Assembly (NCBI RefSeq): GCF_035222485.1
Contig: NC_085923.1
Span: forward strand, 1,116,001-1,180,000
DNA length: 64,000 bases
Reading direction: 5' to 3'
Source: Podospora pseudoanserina
Taxonomy: Eukaryota; Ascomycota; Sordariomycetes; Sordariales; Podosporaceae
A program made the translations under genes and the position numbers. The notes beneath the pieces are model-generated. The model searched no databases, was not told where the DNA came from, and was given only the letters and a program-made list of their open reading frames with translations. The number at the start of each line of letters is the position of its first letter. Within the stretch, counting starts at the first letter, position 1. Below are positions 1-12,404 of this stretch, one piece after another.

Positions 1-3000
1 GTTCTGTGACAACCTTTTCGGGGGGGTTGAGATATTGACGGTTTCCCATCTGGGTATTTGGTCAGACTGACAAAGCAGCAACGCCAGTCCCCAGACAGAT
101 AGACGAGGCCCTAGAGGGCACAACGAATGTGGAACGCCAGCCATGGCCTGGCATAGATGGGCTACAACTGGAAGGGCCATCGTCATTGGCGCAACGGTAG
201 TATCAGCAATCTGGCTAAAAAGGGAGGATAATAACTGGCCCACTAGAGCAAATCCCGCCTGACCGTTGAAACTCGTGCATCGAATGCGTAGCCGTGAGGG
301 AGCGAGTCCCAGGAAAGGCCCCTGGCTGCCATCCAATATCTACCCCACAACTCGCAAACGCACGCAATATCTGTCAATATCAACGCCGACCCTCTATCAA
401 GTTGTGGCAACCTCGTCCGGGCACCGGTCTGTGGGGCTCCGGGAGACGAGGCCTGTTGCTGGCTCTCTGGTTCTGCCGCACTGCAGGCGACCATCACCGA
501 CCGCTGCACCACACTCCAGCTTGCAGGCCCTACCTCCACCAAGCAACATGGAGGTGACGGTTCGGTCTTTCGCCACGTGAGACGCGGTTGAGATAGGCGA
601 GGACGTAGCCGAATTGACCGCGTCAGACGCGAGAAGCAGTAGCAACTGAAGCGAACATGACATATCTCTGTGTCTGTGTCTGTCCCGCCTCCCTGAGAAA
701 CAAAGGGCACAAGGGAAGGGAAGGGCAGAGATGGAAAAGAGGGGCGTGTCCGTCTATCTGAATCTGAACCACAGGACTCGTCGAGGATCCCACGACGAAA
801 CAGGCATGCAGGATAATAGCAGTTGATGAACCAGCGCAAATCATAACGCGGCATAGTGAACAGGCGCGGCAGATTGACTTTTGGACTGCCGGGGGGCGGT
901 GGTGGTGGTGAACAGGGGGGTGACTGATAATAAGAAATGGAATATGCAGAACAACGGGCAGATAGAAAACAACCAAAAGCTTGGTTGCCACGCCCAATCC
1001 CATCCGTCTTGTCTCTCCCCAGGTTGAGTGTGCGGACCGTTTTTGTCTTGGGACGGCAGGTGGGTTTGCCAAAAAAGAATGATTGTATCCATGAGACGGA
1101 AAAGCTTCCATGAGGCGGTTGTGGCCCACTGTGCCATCACATGTCTTTTCGTCTCGGAGACAGCATCCGTTCAAAACTGTGGAAGCGAAGTCAGATGCAA
1201 GCACTCGGAGTGGTTCAAAAGCAGTAGGTAGCAAGCGCAGCACTTGGCAGTTGGGCAGCTCGTGGGCGCGGACGGGGCATGGGTAAGGACAGCTTCCATT
1301 GCCGATGTTGCAGGGAGCCATGGCTGTTGACATTGACAAGGTGGTGGTGATGGGATGAACGGCGGAGGGCCAATCAAGCTGAGGCCGGGCCACGATCACC
1401 GGCTTGCAGAGGTACAAGAATCGGGTCAATTTAAGGAACAAGAAAAGGCAAAAGAGAGAGAACAATCGGGAAATAGCTGGTGCAAGGAGAGGCTACACAA
1501 AGATCGCCTCCCTCACCTGCCGTCAGTTTAAACTCGATCAGTCGCTCCCCCGCGCCGTGGGGAACTGGGGTGGCCTCCGTTGCGCTAAGCCCTATTGGGT
1601 AACCTTGCAAGCTTGAATGCCGAGACTTTGCCCAGATTGGCCTTGACCCATTGACTTTCTTTCCATTCCATTTCTTCTGCAGAGCAGCACCGCTACTTAC
1701 TTTACATCAGGTTTTGCGCCCAGAGGCCGATGTCCTTATTGCAAAAATACCTATGGCAGGTCTTCAGTCTCAACAGTCCGACGTCTTACGTGTTGTATGC
1801 TGTCGGCATTTGACGACATTTCCAAGGCGCCGAGGGCGTGGAAAATTGGTTTGAGGAAACGGTCACCGACAGCGTGCATCACCGATGCAGCAAGTGGTTG
1901 CGTCAGCCTCCGAAGATCAGGAGCAGCCGCTTTCTGTGCGTCTGGTCAAGGTGTGTGTGTGTGTTTCCTATCGGTGTATCTTGCCGGACCCCCCTCCGTG
2001 ATGCCCGCAATGACGAGATGACCCACCAAGCCTGCAACCACCACAAAACAGGGGACTAACCCTCACGCCAAAGGGAAGCAGCTGTCACGAATTAAAATCA
2101 ACAGGCGAGATGTAATTGTCAGAAAAGAGAGGCCGTGACCCTCTGGAGGATGCGATCACTCCCATCTCGGTACATTTTTTTCCATGTCCCAGTTGGGCAT
2201 ATAGCTACTTACATACAGGTTACTACTCACACAGCACGGACCCTATCAACATGTTTGGTCGCTTCCATCAGAGCTGCAAGCGATCTCTTGTCTCCCTCCC
2301 CAGTCTGTGCGGGATTCTGCACCAGGACGGCTTTGTCAGATCTTACTTTCCACGTCTTTATTTGGACCCTCGACCCTACCGCCATTCATGTTCTAAGCGA
2401 GGGCCGTTTGCTGTCATGCTTGACTTACACGCAACCTCTGGATCCACCGCCAAGAAATTACCCGCGTCCAGCTATGCTACCTACGGCACCCTTCAAGCCT
2501 TACATTGTGTTTACTTATCGGTCCGGGGTGATGGTGCAAGTAAGATTGGGGCCGAGAGTAACGCCCCTAGTGCATTATAGCTTCTCTTCCTGGCTATGAT
2601 CCGATATCTAGTTATGGACAGACTTCTGCTCTCGGCGGTAACCCGGCCACTGGTGTCCAACAAAAACCTGACCTTGTTTTTTTGGTGATGGGTTCACATC
2701 TCTTATCTTTTTGGGTGTGTAGTATCAGGACCAAACTCTGGGACTGTTGACGGGCATTCATGCTGCAGGATCAAGTAGGTACCTATTCAGGATGGTGTTG
2801 CAGTTGCAGTTCTTTAACCACTAGAGCTATGGCTGGGTTTTCTATCCACGTTGCATCAACCATGTCGGTTGTTGCGCGCGGTGGAACTTCTCAACCAGGC
2901 CTTTGTTCGGGGCATATTCCGCCCATCGATGAGATCTTCAACCTGTCACCCATCTATCTACTCGGCCAGATTGACCACGGCACATGAAAAGCCAGTCCAA

Positions 3001-3473
3001 CCTTGGTGGGAAGTTCCGAGCAGCCAACAGATTGGTGGAGATGGACAGTTGAATTTACCTCGCCAGCATGTCGAACCGCTCCCTGACTGCAACATCATTT
3101 GGGCGCTTTTACAAGGGCCCATCGCGGAACTGCTGACTGATGAGAAGGTGTTTCTTACATGATATCACGGCACGTTCCAGGTTGGTGGGGAAAGCAGTAA
3201 AGATGAGTGTAATAACAAAAACTTTTATTTCTAAAGCAGATCTCTAAGACAAGGCAGATGCTGACAAGACACGGGCGACAGATCACATTCCAAATACAGA
3301 CTCCTGGACTCCACGCGACTGTGACTCTAAGCAAAACCAAATCTCCTCCACCGTTTTACGCACTTATCCTGACGGTAGACCAGCTACGGCGAGGACAAAG
3401 GATTTGTTAGTATACGGACAATAATAAGCCATGGACGATGCAGAAACGACGGGATAGTGTTGGGTAGGGAGGG
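1..3473. other. Intergenic region, no supported gene
   Basis: Short open frames occur on both strands, the longest being 280 codons on the minus strand at 623-1465. None shows a recognisable domain, a convincing splice pattern or a credible start. The stretch contains simple-sequence patches such as (GGT)n near 895-910 and (GT)n near 1951-1962. It may hold the 3' flank of a gene outside the window or a non-coding transcript, but the sequence does not show either. Confidence 0.5.
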
Positions 3474-5264
3474 TTAGTCAAACCTGAAGCCGGCCAGTCG
3501 AGCCCCAAAGTAGATAGAGGGGAAGGTAGCGCACATAAAGTGAAACCAGCTGACAAAGGTGAGGTAGGGCATGTTCCCAAAGCAGCCACCGTTGATGTAC
3601 CCGCCATACCCGCCAACCATGATGAGGTTCCACTGGTAGGCGTACACGAGGGAGCCGAGGAGGAGGAGGAGAAGGATGAGATCTTGCCAGGAGAACCCGC
3701 TCCCCTTGTTGTCATCAGATTCCTTCTTGGCAGTAACAGTGGTAGTAGCAGCAGTAACTGTTGTTGGGAAAGGCCTAATAATTTTGGAGGGAGAGACAAA
3801 ATCAGGGGTGCTCTTGTTGCTCTTGGGGGTGGCTTTCGTGGGAGTGGTGGGAGGTGTCTGCTTTGGGGTCACAGGGGGGTCGGGGTTGAATACCTTGAGG
3901 GGCCTGCGTACCGTTTGCTGGAAGAGATATGGAGCGAGGGCGCTGGGGGAGATTTTGTCCCAGTCGACGTCGGTGGGGACCTTCCACACGTACTCACCGG
4001 GCTGTTCCCACGCCGAGGCGGAGTACTGGCCCGACCTGACGGTGCCGGTGCTGTCCGAGTTGACTGTGCCTGACTTGCCGGTGGGGGTGGCGGGTTCCTC
4101 CTTGAAGGGGTTGCGGAGTTTATTTGTGGAGGGCCAGTCATAGATCGACTCGATGACCTTGATCATCCAGTCCGGGAGGGACTCGCCCTCCTCGAGGTCG
4201 TGGTAGATCTCGAGGGCGCGGACGTCGCGCTTGAGGGCCTTTTCCCGGTCGGTGAGGGTGTGGTCGTCGGAGTATTGGAGGTAGTCGGGGTAGCGGAGCG
4301 AGAGAGGGTTGGGGTGGGAGTAGTAGAGCTGGTCTGCGGGGGTGTTTTCGACGAGCTTGGCCCGGGCGAGCTGCTGCTCTCGGGTTGGTCGCCAGTGGTA
4401 GTTGAAGGTGTCAACCAGTTCGGGCTTTTTGGTTTCAGGCAAGTGGCTTTCAGCGGGGATGGCTCCGTCGTCACCTCCGGACCAACTATCCTGAGATTTG
4501 TCCTCGGAGGAGGATGTGAGAGGCTCGGTGGAGGTGGATCCGGTAGAGTCACTAGTAAAGTTGAATATAAACCTCCTGACGCCCGTTGTGGTACCAGCGT
4601 TGTTCCACGTGTTATCAACAGGTTCTGTGTTTTCCCATCTGTTATAAGTGGTCTCCTGCGGCTTACCAGCCTTCGGAGTCTCCTTATCAGATGGGGAGGG
4701 GATGATTGTAGGGGAGGTGGCCTTCTCAGAGACAGCGGGAGAGCTGCCCAACTGAGAGACAGTGGGAGAGTTGAGGGTATCCTCGTCCAACTTGTTACCG
4801 TTGTCCTTGAACTTGTCCGGAGTGGCACTGCGGGTCTGGTCCTGGTCATACTTGGATGATGAAGAAGAGGTGCTGTTCACTTCCGTAGGGTCATGGATGA
4901 CCTTCACAGGGTCGGGATTGGTAGATCCGGCAGAACGGCTGGGTTTGGCAGGGCTTTGATCAGTGTTCCCTCCGTTGGGGTAAAAAATGACCGTCACCGG
5001 GTCCGAATTAGTAGAACCGGCAGGGGAATCGGAGTCAACAGACTCGGCAACAGAGTTGGAATCGGGCTCAGCACCAGTCTCAGTCTCGGGCTCGGCATCA
5101 GTGTCGGCCTCAGCATCGGTCTCGGTCTCGGACTGAGTATCAGGTCCGGAGTTCTGCTGGTGCTCTTCGAGGGCAGAGTATGTGGAGTCGGGATCAAAGT
5201 CTCTGATGGACCCGCGATGAGGTCGAAACACAGATCCAAAAGCGTTCTGAATGGCCTCAAACAT
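3474..5264 (-). CDS. Acidic low-complexity protein with C-terminal membrane segment, unknown function
   Basis: This is a single uninterrupted frame of 596 codons starting at an ATG. Residues 1-120 are very acidic and Ser/Thr-rich, with repeated Asp/Glu-Thr steps such as SETETDAEADTDAEPETET, followed by Ser/Pro-rich linker to about residue 270. A less biased central block (about 290-400) contains TREQQLARAKLVENTPADQL and an RYPDYLQY segment and looks like a folded domain. Around residues 515-535 a run of leucines (DLILLLLLLGSLVYAYQWN) forms a likely membrane helix, followed by a hydrophobic Gly/Phe-rich tail. I do not recognise the family. A single-pass membrane or organelle-tethered protein is an inference from composition. 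Opposite-strand ORFs here are codon-bias shadows. The upstream flank carries a 36-bp direct repeat. Confidence 0.75.
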   Translation of the reverse strand: MFEAIQNAFGSVFRPHRGSIRDFDPDSTYSALEEHQQNSGPDTQSETETDAEADTDAEPETETGAEPDSNSVAESVDSDSPAGSTNSDPVTVIFYPNGGNTDQSPAKPSRSAGSTNPDPVKVIHDPTEVNSTSSSSSKYDQDQTRSATPDKFKDNGNKLDEDTLNSPTVSQLGSSPAVSEKATSPTIIPSPSDKETPKAGKPQETTYNRWENTEPVDNTWNNAGTTTGVRRFIFNFTSDSTGSTSTEPLTSSSEDKSQDSWSGGDDGAIPAESHLPETKKPELVDTFNYHWRPTREQQLARAKLVENTPADQLYYSHPNPLSLRYPDYLQYSDDHTLTDREKALKRDVRALEIYHDLEEGESLPDWMIKVIESIYDWPSTNKLRNPFKEEPATPTGKSGTVNSDSTGTVRSGQYSASAWEQPGEYVWKVPTDVDWDKISPSALAPYLFQQTVRRPLKVFNPDPPVTPKQTPPTTPTKATPKSNKSTPDFVSPSKIIRPFPTTVTAATTTVTAKKESDDNKGSGFSWQDLILLLLLLGSLVYAYQWNLIMVGGYGGYINGGCFGNMPYLTFVSWFHFMCATFPSIYFGARLAGFRFD

Positions 5265-6297
5265 GGTGAGTGGTGTTTGTGGTTGTGGTGTGATAGGTGT
5301 CTGGGGTATGGTCTAAGGAATACTGTCAAAGTATTATCACAGCAGGTGTCCTGTTGTTGAAGTAGTATTCAATTAGTATGTCGGTATTGTCACACCAGGT
5401 GTTCTGTTGTCAATGTAGTGGATGTTGGAGTGTCTGTTCCAGCTTTTTTTCAGGACTTGAGTTGGGAAGACAGCGTGCTTTAATACCCAAACAAGAGACA
5501 TCATAAAGATGTTTCACTTATGCTGCTTGAGAGAAGGGCTTGTTCTTTCCATAATGACTTGTTCTGTTGTATTGTGACAAGCCATAATGGACAATGGGTG
5601 TGCTTATTTTAGGATGGGTAAAAGTGATACAATGTCTATTGTCTTTCAAGTCTTTGTCCCTCCTGAAGACCTCACGATGGAAGAATAGCATCAAGTTACT
5701 TTTGGGGTTGAGTTTCAGTCTTACCCATTGCGCCTTGCTTTCCGATGAAGCTAAAACACAGTCCAGGTCATCATTGAGCAAGGGTCAAAAGTGGGTGGAT
5801 GATGTGCTCGGGCGGGTATTTGGTCGTTTGGATTCTCTACCAACGGACTCCGTACAGACAGTGTTGAAGACGACCTTGTTGCAGATTTGAGGCTGGTGAG
5901 CATATCTTCCGCACCACTCGCACCTGGCGCAGCCGTACTAAATCTGAGCGCCAACGTGAGAAACGTGGAGTATGACAGTCCAGAACATCGGCCGTTTCAT
6001 GGACGCCTTCTTGTCTCGTTTCCTATACAACGAGAAAGAAAGAAAAAAAGCTGTGGATACTCGGATCTCGCACAAAAAATACAAATGAGCAAAACTCCCG
6101 CTAAAACAAAACCAAAACAAGCAGACCCCCTATCCCCTAACCAATGCTGGTATCAATCTATAAACGAAGAACCACTCACTCCACACAAAACGAGACATGT
6201 AATATTCAAGAATAGACGTCACATCACACCGGCTTTTGTGCCAATCAAATATATAGAGTCGAAACAAAGCAAAGTGAATAGAAATCTGGACTGGTGA
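5265..6297. other. Intergenic region between two minus-strand genes
   Basis: It holds the promoter side of the acidic-protein gene, with an imperfect direct repeat at 5331-5419, and the 3' flank of the RTA1-family gene. Small ORFs (for example 5594-5890 plus) have no recognisable content. The stretch around 6030-6290 is A-rich, as expected for a 3' flank. Confidence 0.5.
5331..5419. repeat. Imperfect 36-bp direct repeat, two copies
   Basis: Copy A at 5331-5366 and copy B at 5384-5419 share the pattern GTATT-TCACA-CAGGTGT-CTGTTGT, with about six mismatches and a start-to-start spacing of 53 bp. They lie 70-155 bp upstream of the minus-strand ATG at 5264, so they fall in the likely promoter or 5' UTR. 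They may be a duplicated regulatory element or a decayed tandem duplication; the sequence does not decide. Confidence 0.7.
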
Positions 6298-7636
6298 CTA
6301 ATCCCACAGATCATTACTTCTCACCATTTTGGATGTTGGCTCCGGGCTTGTCGGCCCACGTGGCGAGCTCTTGGCTTTCTTCCAACTTCCGTCCTGATAC
6401 TGCCCAGGTGATGCTGCTGTCATGAACATCTTTGGGCTCTGTTCAGGAGAGATATACGGCACAGTGCCTGTCGGCGATTGCTCGTAAGGCGCGCGCTGAT
6501 AGACGGGGTTGTTTCTCGGAGAAGCGAGAGAAGGCTCAGGCGGTGAGGGGCGGTGTCCTAACGGGCGAACAGACGATGGAAGCACCGAGCCGGCATGGCT
6601 GGGTGTGTAAGGTAATGGTACCTCGGAGGCGTTATATGGCTGCGATAAATGGCGCTTGTGGAGGATCTGCCTTCGGGAATGGCGATGAAAGTGCCGTCGC
6701 AGAGGGAGGTCGCTGAGAGCGTCGGGGGATGCCAATGGGGAGGTGTCGGTCCACGAGGGTCCAAAAGCGCGCCCTACTGGCCAAAGTGTGAGGATAAGAA
6801 TCGCTAGAAAAACGAGGGTGTCGTCGAGGAGGAAAGATACGACTTGGGAAACGGCAAGCGAACTGCCAAGACCGCCGGAAGACCCAGCGATTCGCAAGGC
6901 GGTTCGAAGTACAAGGAGACATCCAGCTGCTTGGACAACCAACATAAATTGTTTGAATCGGCGAGATGAGTATGTTGCAGAGAAGGTATTGTCCAGGATG
7001 TAGCGTCGATGGCCGATTTTGTACCAGAAATAGCGATAACCACCCAAGAAGGCGACCAGAGTCGTAGTTTGGAAGGCAAGTCCTGTCAGCAGAATGTTGA
7101 CGGCCTGATCAACCTGCAAACACATACATTAGTATTCTAGTTTCGACAAAACAGCGGTTTTTCGATTGGAAAAAACAAAATCATACCTGTGACGCTGATG
7201 TTGCGTTGGCAGCATAAATAATGCCCACGGATTGGAAGACCAAAGAAAAGATATCCATGATCGTAAAGAAGATGTTGATGTAGAGGGCGTTGGAGACGAG
7301 CCGGAATTCCTGACCGTAGAGCACAGTGACATGAGGCAGAACAAGGTAGATGGCTGATCCGACAAAGGTAGCTCCCCAGTGCGTTCCGACCATATACACC
7401 GCAAAGTACGCTGGACTTGCAGACTCGGTGCTGAGAAATATCCTTGCAACATGGGCGACAACTTCGACGATGAGGGCCGCTGTGAGGAGAGAGGTGTATA
7501 ATGGTGTCTTGTACCGTATTCCTGTTAAGATGTTGAGCGGAACCAAGGCAGCAAAGGCAGCAAGCATTACTGCATTTCCGGCAGGAGGGACCTGGTAGGA
7601 GAGATAGACAGCCTGACCGGGATCCATCATGGTCAT
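6298..7636 (-). CDS. RTA1-family (lipid-translocating exporter-like) membrane protein
   Basis: Two exons: 7636-7187 and 7113-6298. The 73-nt intron has donor GTATGA and acceptor TTTGCAG in phase 0, giving 421 aa. I start at the first true ATG (7636), because the longer frame opens with TTG. About seven hydrophobic helices are visible, including stretches around MLAAFAALVPLNILTGIRY, the HWGATFVGSAIYLVLPHV segment and, in exon 2, FQTTTLVAFLGGYRYFWYK. The spacing and the polar residues inside the helices fit the fungal RTA1/RTM1/RSB1 family. Family members are plasma-membrane or ER proteins linked to sphingoid-base export and resistance to membrane-active drugs. The C-terminal 130 residues are a Ser/Pro-rich cytoplasmic tail. 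The substrate cannot be inferred. Confidence 0.87.
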
Positions 7637-9048
7637 CGTCTGGTTTGTTTGCTGGCGAAGACTTAACTCAGACAATGGGGTTCAGGAAGAACCAACGGCA
7701 TCAGTCGAAGTCAGGCCGAGAGTGAGCATATGAATGCTAATGCATAGCATCTACCCAGTCCAGAGACGGGTGAGAGTGCCAGAGGTCAGGGGGGGTTATA
7801 TCAGGAGAGCTGTTGATGTGGGGGCAGTTTGTTGGCAGACCCGACCGTTTGGATACTGGCTGCCTACGGCGCTTAACCTGCAGTCCGATGGTGACTCGGT
7901 TCTAGTCTTGGCTGTGTTGAACATCGTCAACTAGGCTACCTGAGTAGGCATCTTATGCTAATAGCTATATCGCACACATTCATATCATTCTGCTCTCCTG
8001 CGGAAGGTCTCATAGGAACATGTGTCCGTTATCACCACGCTAGCTGGTATCTGTATGTCATTGACCCAGATCTCGATGGCACCATACTCTGAGTTGTGTT
8101 GCTGTGTGGGCTGACTGACTTTGTGCTTGCATGAGAGCCGTGCCGATTGTGATCGGTTTTTCTTTGACCAGTGCCCCGGTTGAGTGGAAATCGCGTTGCA
8201 ATGCAACATTCTCGGCTCTTCCGGCCAATCGACTGTGACAGTGGCGCAGAACATCCGGCTCTCTTTGGCGAGATGCCATTCGCGACATGCATCCAGCCCA
8301 GTGCTATCTGCATGTTGGATCCCAACAGCTTGATTTACCCTGGACGCCAATGAGAAATACTGAACGCTCAACGGCCCTGGTGCAGCCTAAAGCTTTAGAA
8401 CCTCGCAGGAGAGACCCCCATACCTAGGCAGAGACGTGTCACATAATGAGAACTTGAAACTCGCAAATGGCTGGCAGGGAGTTACATAGTTGTCGTCTGT
8501 TGGTGGTTGATCTGCGCTAGAAGCTGCAGTGTAGAACCAACATCCATATCTAGCGTCGTCCCTATTGGGAATAAAGCCAACATTGAACAGGCAGCCCTGG
8601 CTGGATGTTGGGCGAAGTTGCGTCACAAGGTGAAGAGGGTTTTGATAACAAAGAAAGGCTGTTGTTGAAACAAGCGCACGTACCCCCACAGTGCCAAGAT
8701 ACGTTACACCTATTCGCGACTCGCACTGTGCCAGCTATTGGTCATTGTAAGCGCCGGCTCTCAGTGTTACACCTATGACTTTGATTTGAAGAATTCCACG
8801 AGAAACAGCATCCTTCGCCTCCTGGGACATCACCAACAGCAACAGATACCCTTCTTCAGACGACACGTCTTCCCCTTTGTTCAGAGAAGTGCCAGACGCC
8901 GTGCATCTACTCCACCAGGTCGCACGTGGGATTCGACGTCAATTACACTCACATTACGACACCCACAATTTGAGGCATCAGGGTTCAACGGCCACCACCA
9001 CCACCACCGTGCCGCACAGTCTTTAAGCTTTGGGCTTGGCTTGGGCTT
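7637..9048. other. Divergent intergenic region
   Basis: This is the shared upstream region of the minus-strand RTA1-family gene and the plus-strand lipase gene. Several small ORFs (7985-8371 minus, 8387-8689 minus, 8738-9127 plus) have no recognisable domains. A CAC/CAT-rich patch lies just upstream of the lipase start, near 8990-9010. No RNA gene was recognised. Confidence 0.5.
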
Positions 9049-10276
9049 ATGCCAATGTCTTCCCTCGTCTGCAGGTCCCCATCGGTCATCTCGACATCTT
9101 TGCTCACCCTCCCCTTGCTCAGACTAGCCGCGCCTGCCCGGTTAGTCCAGCCGTGCGCCCAAAGACAACCACAACCACAACAAGCACGGCAAGCCTCTGG
9201 CCCTGTCGCCGTTAGGCGCTTCTCCGCGTCTCTTACCCTTAGCCGCAAGGTTGCGCCCACGGAGGCTGCCCATATCAATGAGGTTCGGAAGACGATAGCC
9301 GATGAGTTCGCCCTCATCAAAGATGCTTACCGTATGTGGGGTTCCTTGGTGCTTTCCAAGACCAGATCTGAGACACTGACACTTATCCAACAGAGTCACC
9401 CAAACACCCGGTAGTCCTAGCACATGGGCTGCTAGGGTTTGCTGAATTAAAACTCGCAGGGTCCTACTTGCCAAGCATTCATTACTGGAGAGGGATACAG
9501 GAGGCCCTAACGGCCCAAGGGGCTGAGGTTATCACCGCCTCCGTCCCTCCCAGCGGCTCTATCGAGAAGCGCGCCGCCAAGCTGGCTCAGGATATCGAGG
9601 CTCAGGCACAGGGCAAGAGTGTGAATGTGGTGGCGCACAGCATGGGAGGACTTGATGCCCGCTACATGATCTCGCAGCTCCGGCCAAAAGGGGTCGACGT
9701 CAAGTCTCTTGTCACAATCGGCACACCTCATCACGGGAGTGCCTTTGCTGATTACTTGATTGACGAACTTGGGCCCGACTACCTGCCTCAGGTTTACAAA
9801 GCCTGGGAGCGCGTTACCGGTTGGGAGCCAAGTGCTTTTTCCCAGCTGACGCAGAAGTATATGGCGGAGCACTTCAACCCAGCAACCTCTGATGACCCAA
9901 ACGTCCAGTACTTTTCGTACGGTGCCATGGTGAACGGAAAGCCTCCATTGCTGAGCATGTTCAGGATATCTCACAAGCTGATTGAGGAACGGGAAGGTCC
10001 AAACGATGGACTTGTCAGCGTAGAAAGCAGTCAGTGGGGTACCTACAAAGGAACGCTCACAGGCGTTAACCACCTGGACCTGATCAACTGGACCAACAGG
10101 ATTCGGTCTAATCTTCAGAAGCTGATGGGTCACCCACCTTCGTAAGTCATATTGTTGTGTTTCAAGCATCGAATAATGATTTCAAAGCATGACAGAATCT
10201 GACTGGATTGTATAGGTTCAACGCGGTGGCTTTCTATCTTGGCATTGGAGATATGCTGGCAAAGGAAGGGTTGTAA
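9049..10276 (+). CDS. Alpha/beta-hydrolase lipase, probably mitochondrial
   Basis: Three exons: 9049-9331, 9394-10141 and 10216-10276. Introns of 62 and 74 nt begin GTATGT and GTAAGT; the product is 363 aa. Splicing the first intron joins KDAY to SPKHPVVLAHGLLGF, the oxyanion-region HG motif (about residues 98-112). The nucleophile elbow is AHSMGG with Ser about 177. Likely acid and base are the Asp in GPNDGL (about 299) and the His in VNHLDL (about 320). This layout resembles triacylglycerol lipases with a LipA-like fold. The N-terminus is rich in Arg, Ser and Ala and poor in acids, as in a mitochondrial presequence; that location is an inference. The short last exon removes a premature stop just after HPPS and adds FNAVAFYLGIGDMLAKEGL. 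Confidence 0.88.
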
Positions 10277-12404
10277 GTGCCAGAGGGCATGATGCAATGA
10301 CGCTTGAATCACCAGCCTCTAGGTATAACGAGTTGGACACGTAATTTCGGTAAAGGCTTTGGGGCATACAATCACGAGCGAATGAAGAATCTATATCATG
10401 GGCAGTCTGTAGGTGAGCACCTTATGGTATCCCTTGTTTACGATATCATTCTAATGATGAATGCATAGAAGCGATATCACCACGAATCTAATATCGTTCC
10501 ACCATCTCAACTTTATTCACAGTAAATAAGCGTGGCAAAACCGGATGTTTGGGGCGTTTTCCTGAACCAAGACCATTTGCCGAGGCAGTTCATGGACATC
10601 AAGGGAATCACTTTATAGGTGCCGGTTCGGAGGGTGAGCTGGTTACAAGCTTCACATGCCTTACGACAACAGCGTTGGTTCCAGGTTTACCACGGCAACT
10701 GCTGTCAAGAAATCAGCGTGTGTAGCATGGCAAGTGATTATCCGGCTCCGTCTGCCCAAAGGCTAGCACGTGTTCGCTGTCTTTTCTGTGGGAAGTTTGT
10801 ACCATTGTACCACGTGAAAAATATGCAAAGGAGGCCAGCTGACTTGGAAGACTGCTGAAACGTGCAAGTGTGCGTTGGCAGATGCTGTCTACCATATCGA
10901 CGAGGCCGATGATAGTGGTCGACGATTATAACGGTGGGTAGGTATGCTCTGATGTCTCTCAATCATGAAACGAGACAGGCATGTAGTAGGTCTTTTGACA
11001 CTCTCGGGGTTCCATTTGAGGACATCCTGATGTAGTCACCATGTGAGATACAGTTGTTGGTGATCCCCAGGAAAGACATCCAGTGTTTTTTTTTTTGCCG
11101 ATAGTACCACCACAAAACGCAGAAGAGCCTCGGGGTACAGTTTGGTCATGCGCCTGTGTAACAGCAGCTTACATTGGTTCTGTGTATCGTACATTTCTGG
11201 GGAAATAGCATGGAAAAAAGGGTCGATGAGGTGCAGTACCTAGCTGGCTTGCCCAGGAAACGCCAAGCTGGTGATCATCGTAGTCTAATCCTGATACGGA
11301 CTAGCGGATCTGCCCCCACAAGTCTTGTTTTGAAGCCTCGACCCTGCCGGCCGGAGCAGGGCTTGCCGGTTGGAGCATCGCTGCTAGCTATCAGGCCTTT
11401 CTTTTTCGGATCTTTACTTCCAGAAGTACCCCCCCTTCGCAGAGACACAAGACCATCTCAAATACAACCCGGCACAACAGGATGCATCATGTCGTGAATT
11501 GCACCACCTCCTCTCTTGCCCATTTTGCCTCACTTTCTCGCCAATCCCGCACCATTCCACGAAGAGACTTCCTTACATCAACATAAGGTTCGACCGGTAT
11601 CACCAAGACGGAAACTAGACCTCCCAGACCATGAACTCTTTGCAGTAGTACCGTTGCGGCCCTGGGCCCTTCTAAAGATGGGCGCTATCCCAGCCGATAT
11701 TAACACATGCCCCATGACACCATGGCCCTCTTTGGGACACCGACTGTTACATCTCCTACACCTTCTCGACGCGCGCGTGCTTCCTCTTTTTGGTGGTCCT
11801 GGATCCTTCGCATGCGACCAACCCAAGCTCCGGGCATCACATTGTCCACTTTGCTGCACTCACACCGCGGCTCAGATATGATGGAGACAAGAAGGAGACA
11901 AACCATGCGTCTGAGTCTTGGGTGGAATACGGCTCGGCACTAGTCTCCGGACAGGCAGTCGTTATACAACGGCAGACCCATGTTTTACCCTCCGCTTCAG
12001 CATCTTGACCCCTTAAAAACGACCGGTCACCACCAAGCGGCCATCTGGTAGCGTCTGGCATGCGCCGTTTCGTGCAGCTAGTATATCTCCCCTGCATTCC
12101 CGTTCCTGTGCCTCTGCCTGCCTCCTAGGCACTAGCTCTGTATCCGCAAACTCTCCTGTCGCTTGCCCGACTCACCCGCTCGCCTCGGGGCATATTTCCG
12201 CTGCGTCTATCTACCGGTGTTTTGTAAAACCGCTTGTCCGTCGTCATCGTTCTGGTGTAAAGAGTTAAGTCCTCGTTCTCTCTTCCTCTGTCTACTTCGA
12301 GTGCCGGACCTTGTGTCCTGAATACCTGACTCGGACCTACTTGCTTTGCAAAAGCCTCCGGCCTGTTCCTACCCAACCCAGGCATCCACCCACCCACCCG
12401 AGCC
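10277..12404. other. Intergenic region upstream of the glutaminase gene
   Basis: No ORF here has recognisable content; the longest (11516-11881 plus) is low-complexity and unspliced. The last ~500 bp before 12405 are pyrimidine-rich, with stretches such as (CCCA)n near 12388-12400, as expected of a fungal 5' UTR. A short T run sits at about 11088-11097. Confidence 0.5.

Noticed and set aside
623-1465. 280-codon minus-strand ORF as a gene
   Set aside because: No domain, no ATG context or splice support, mixed composition; most likely a chance frame.
3540-4859. Plus-strand ORFs of 155-219 codons opposite the acidic protein gene
   Set aside because: They are antisense shadows of the biased codon use of the minus-strand gene, with Gly/Val-rich artefactual products.
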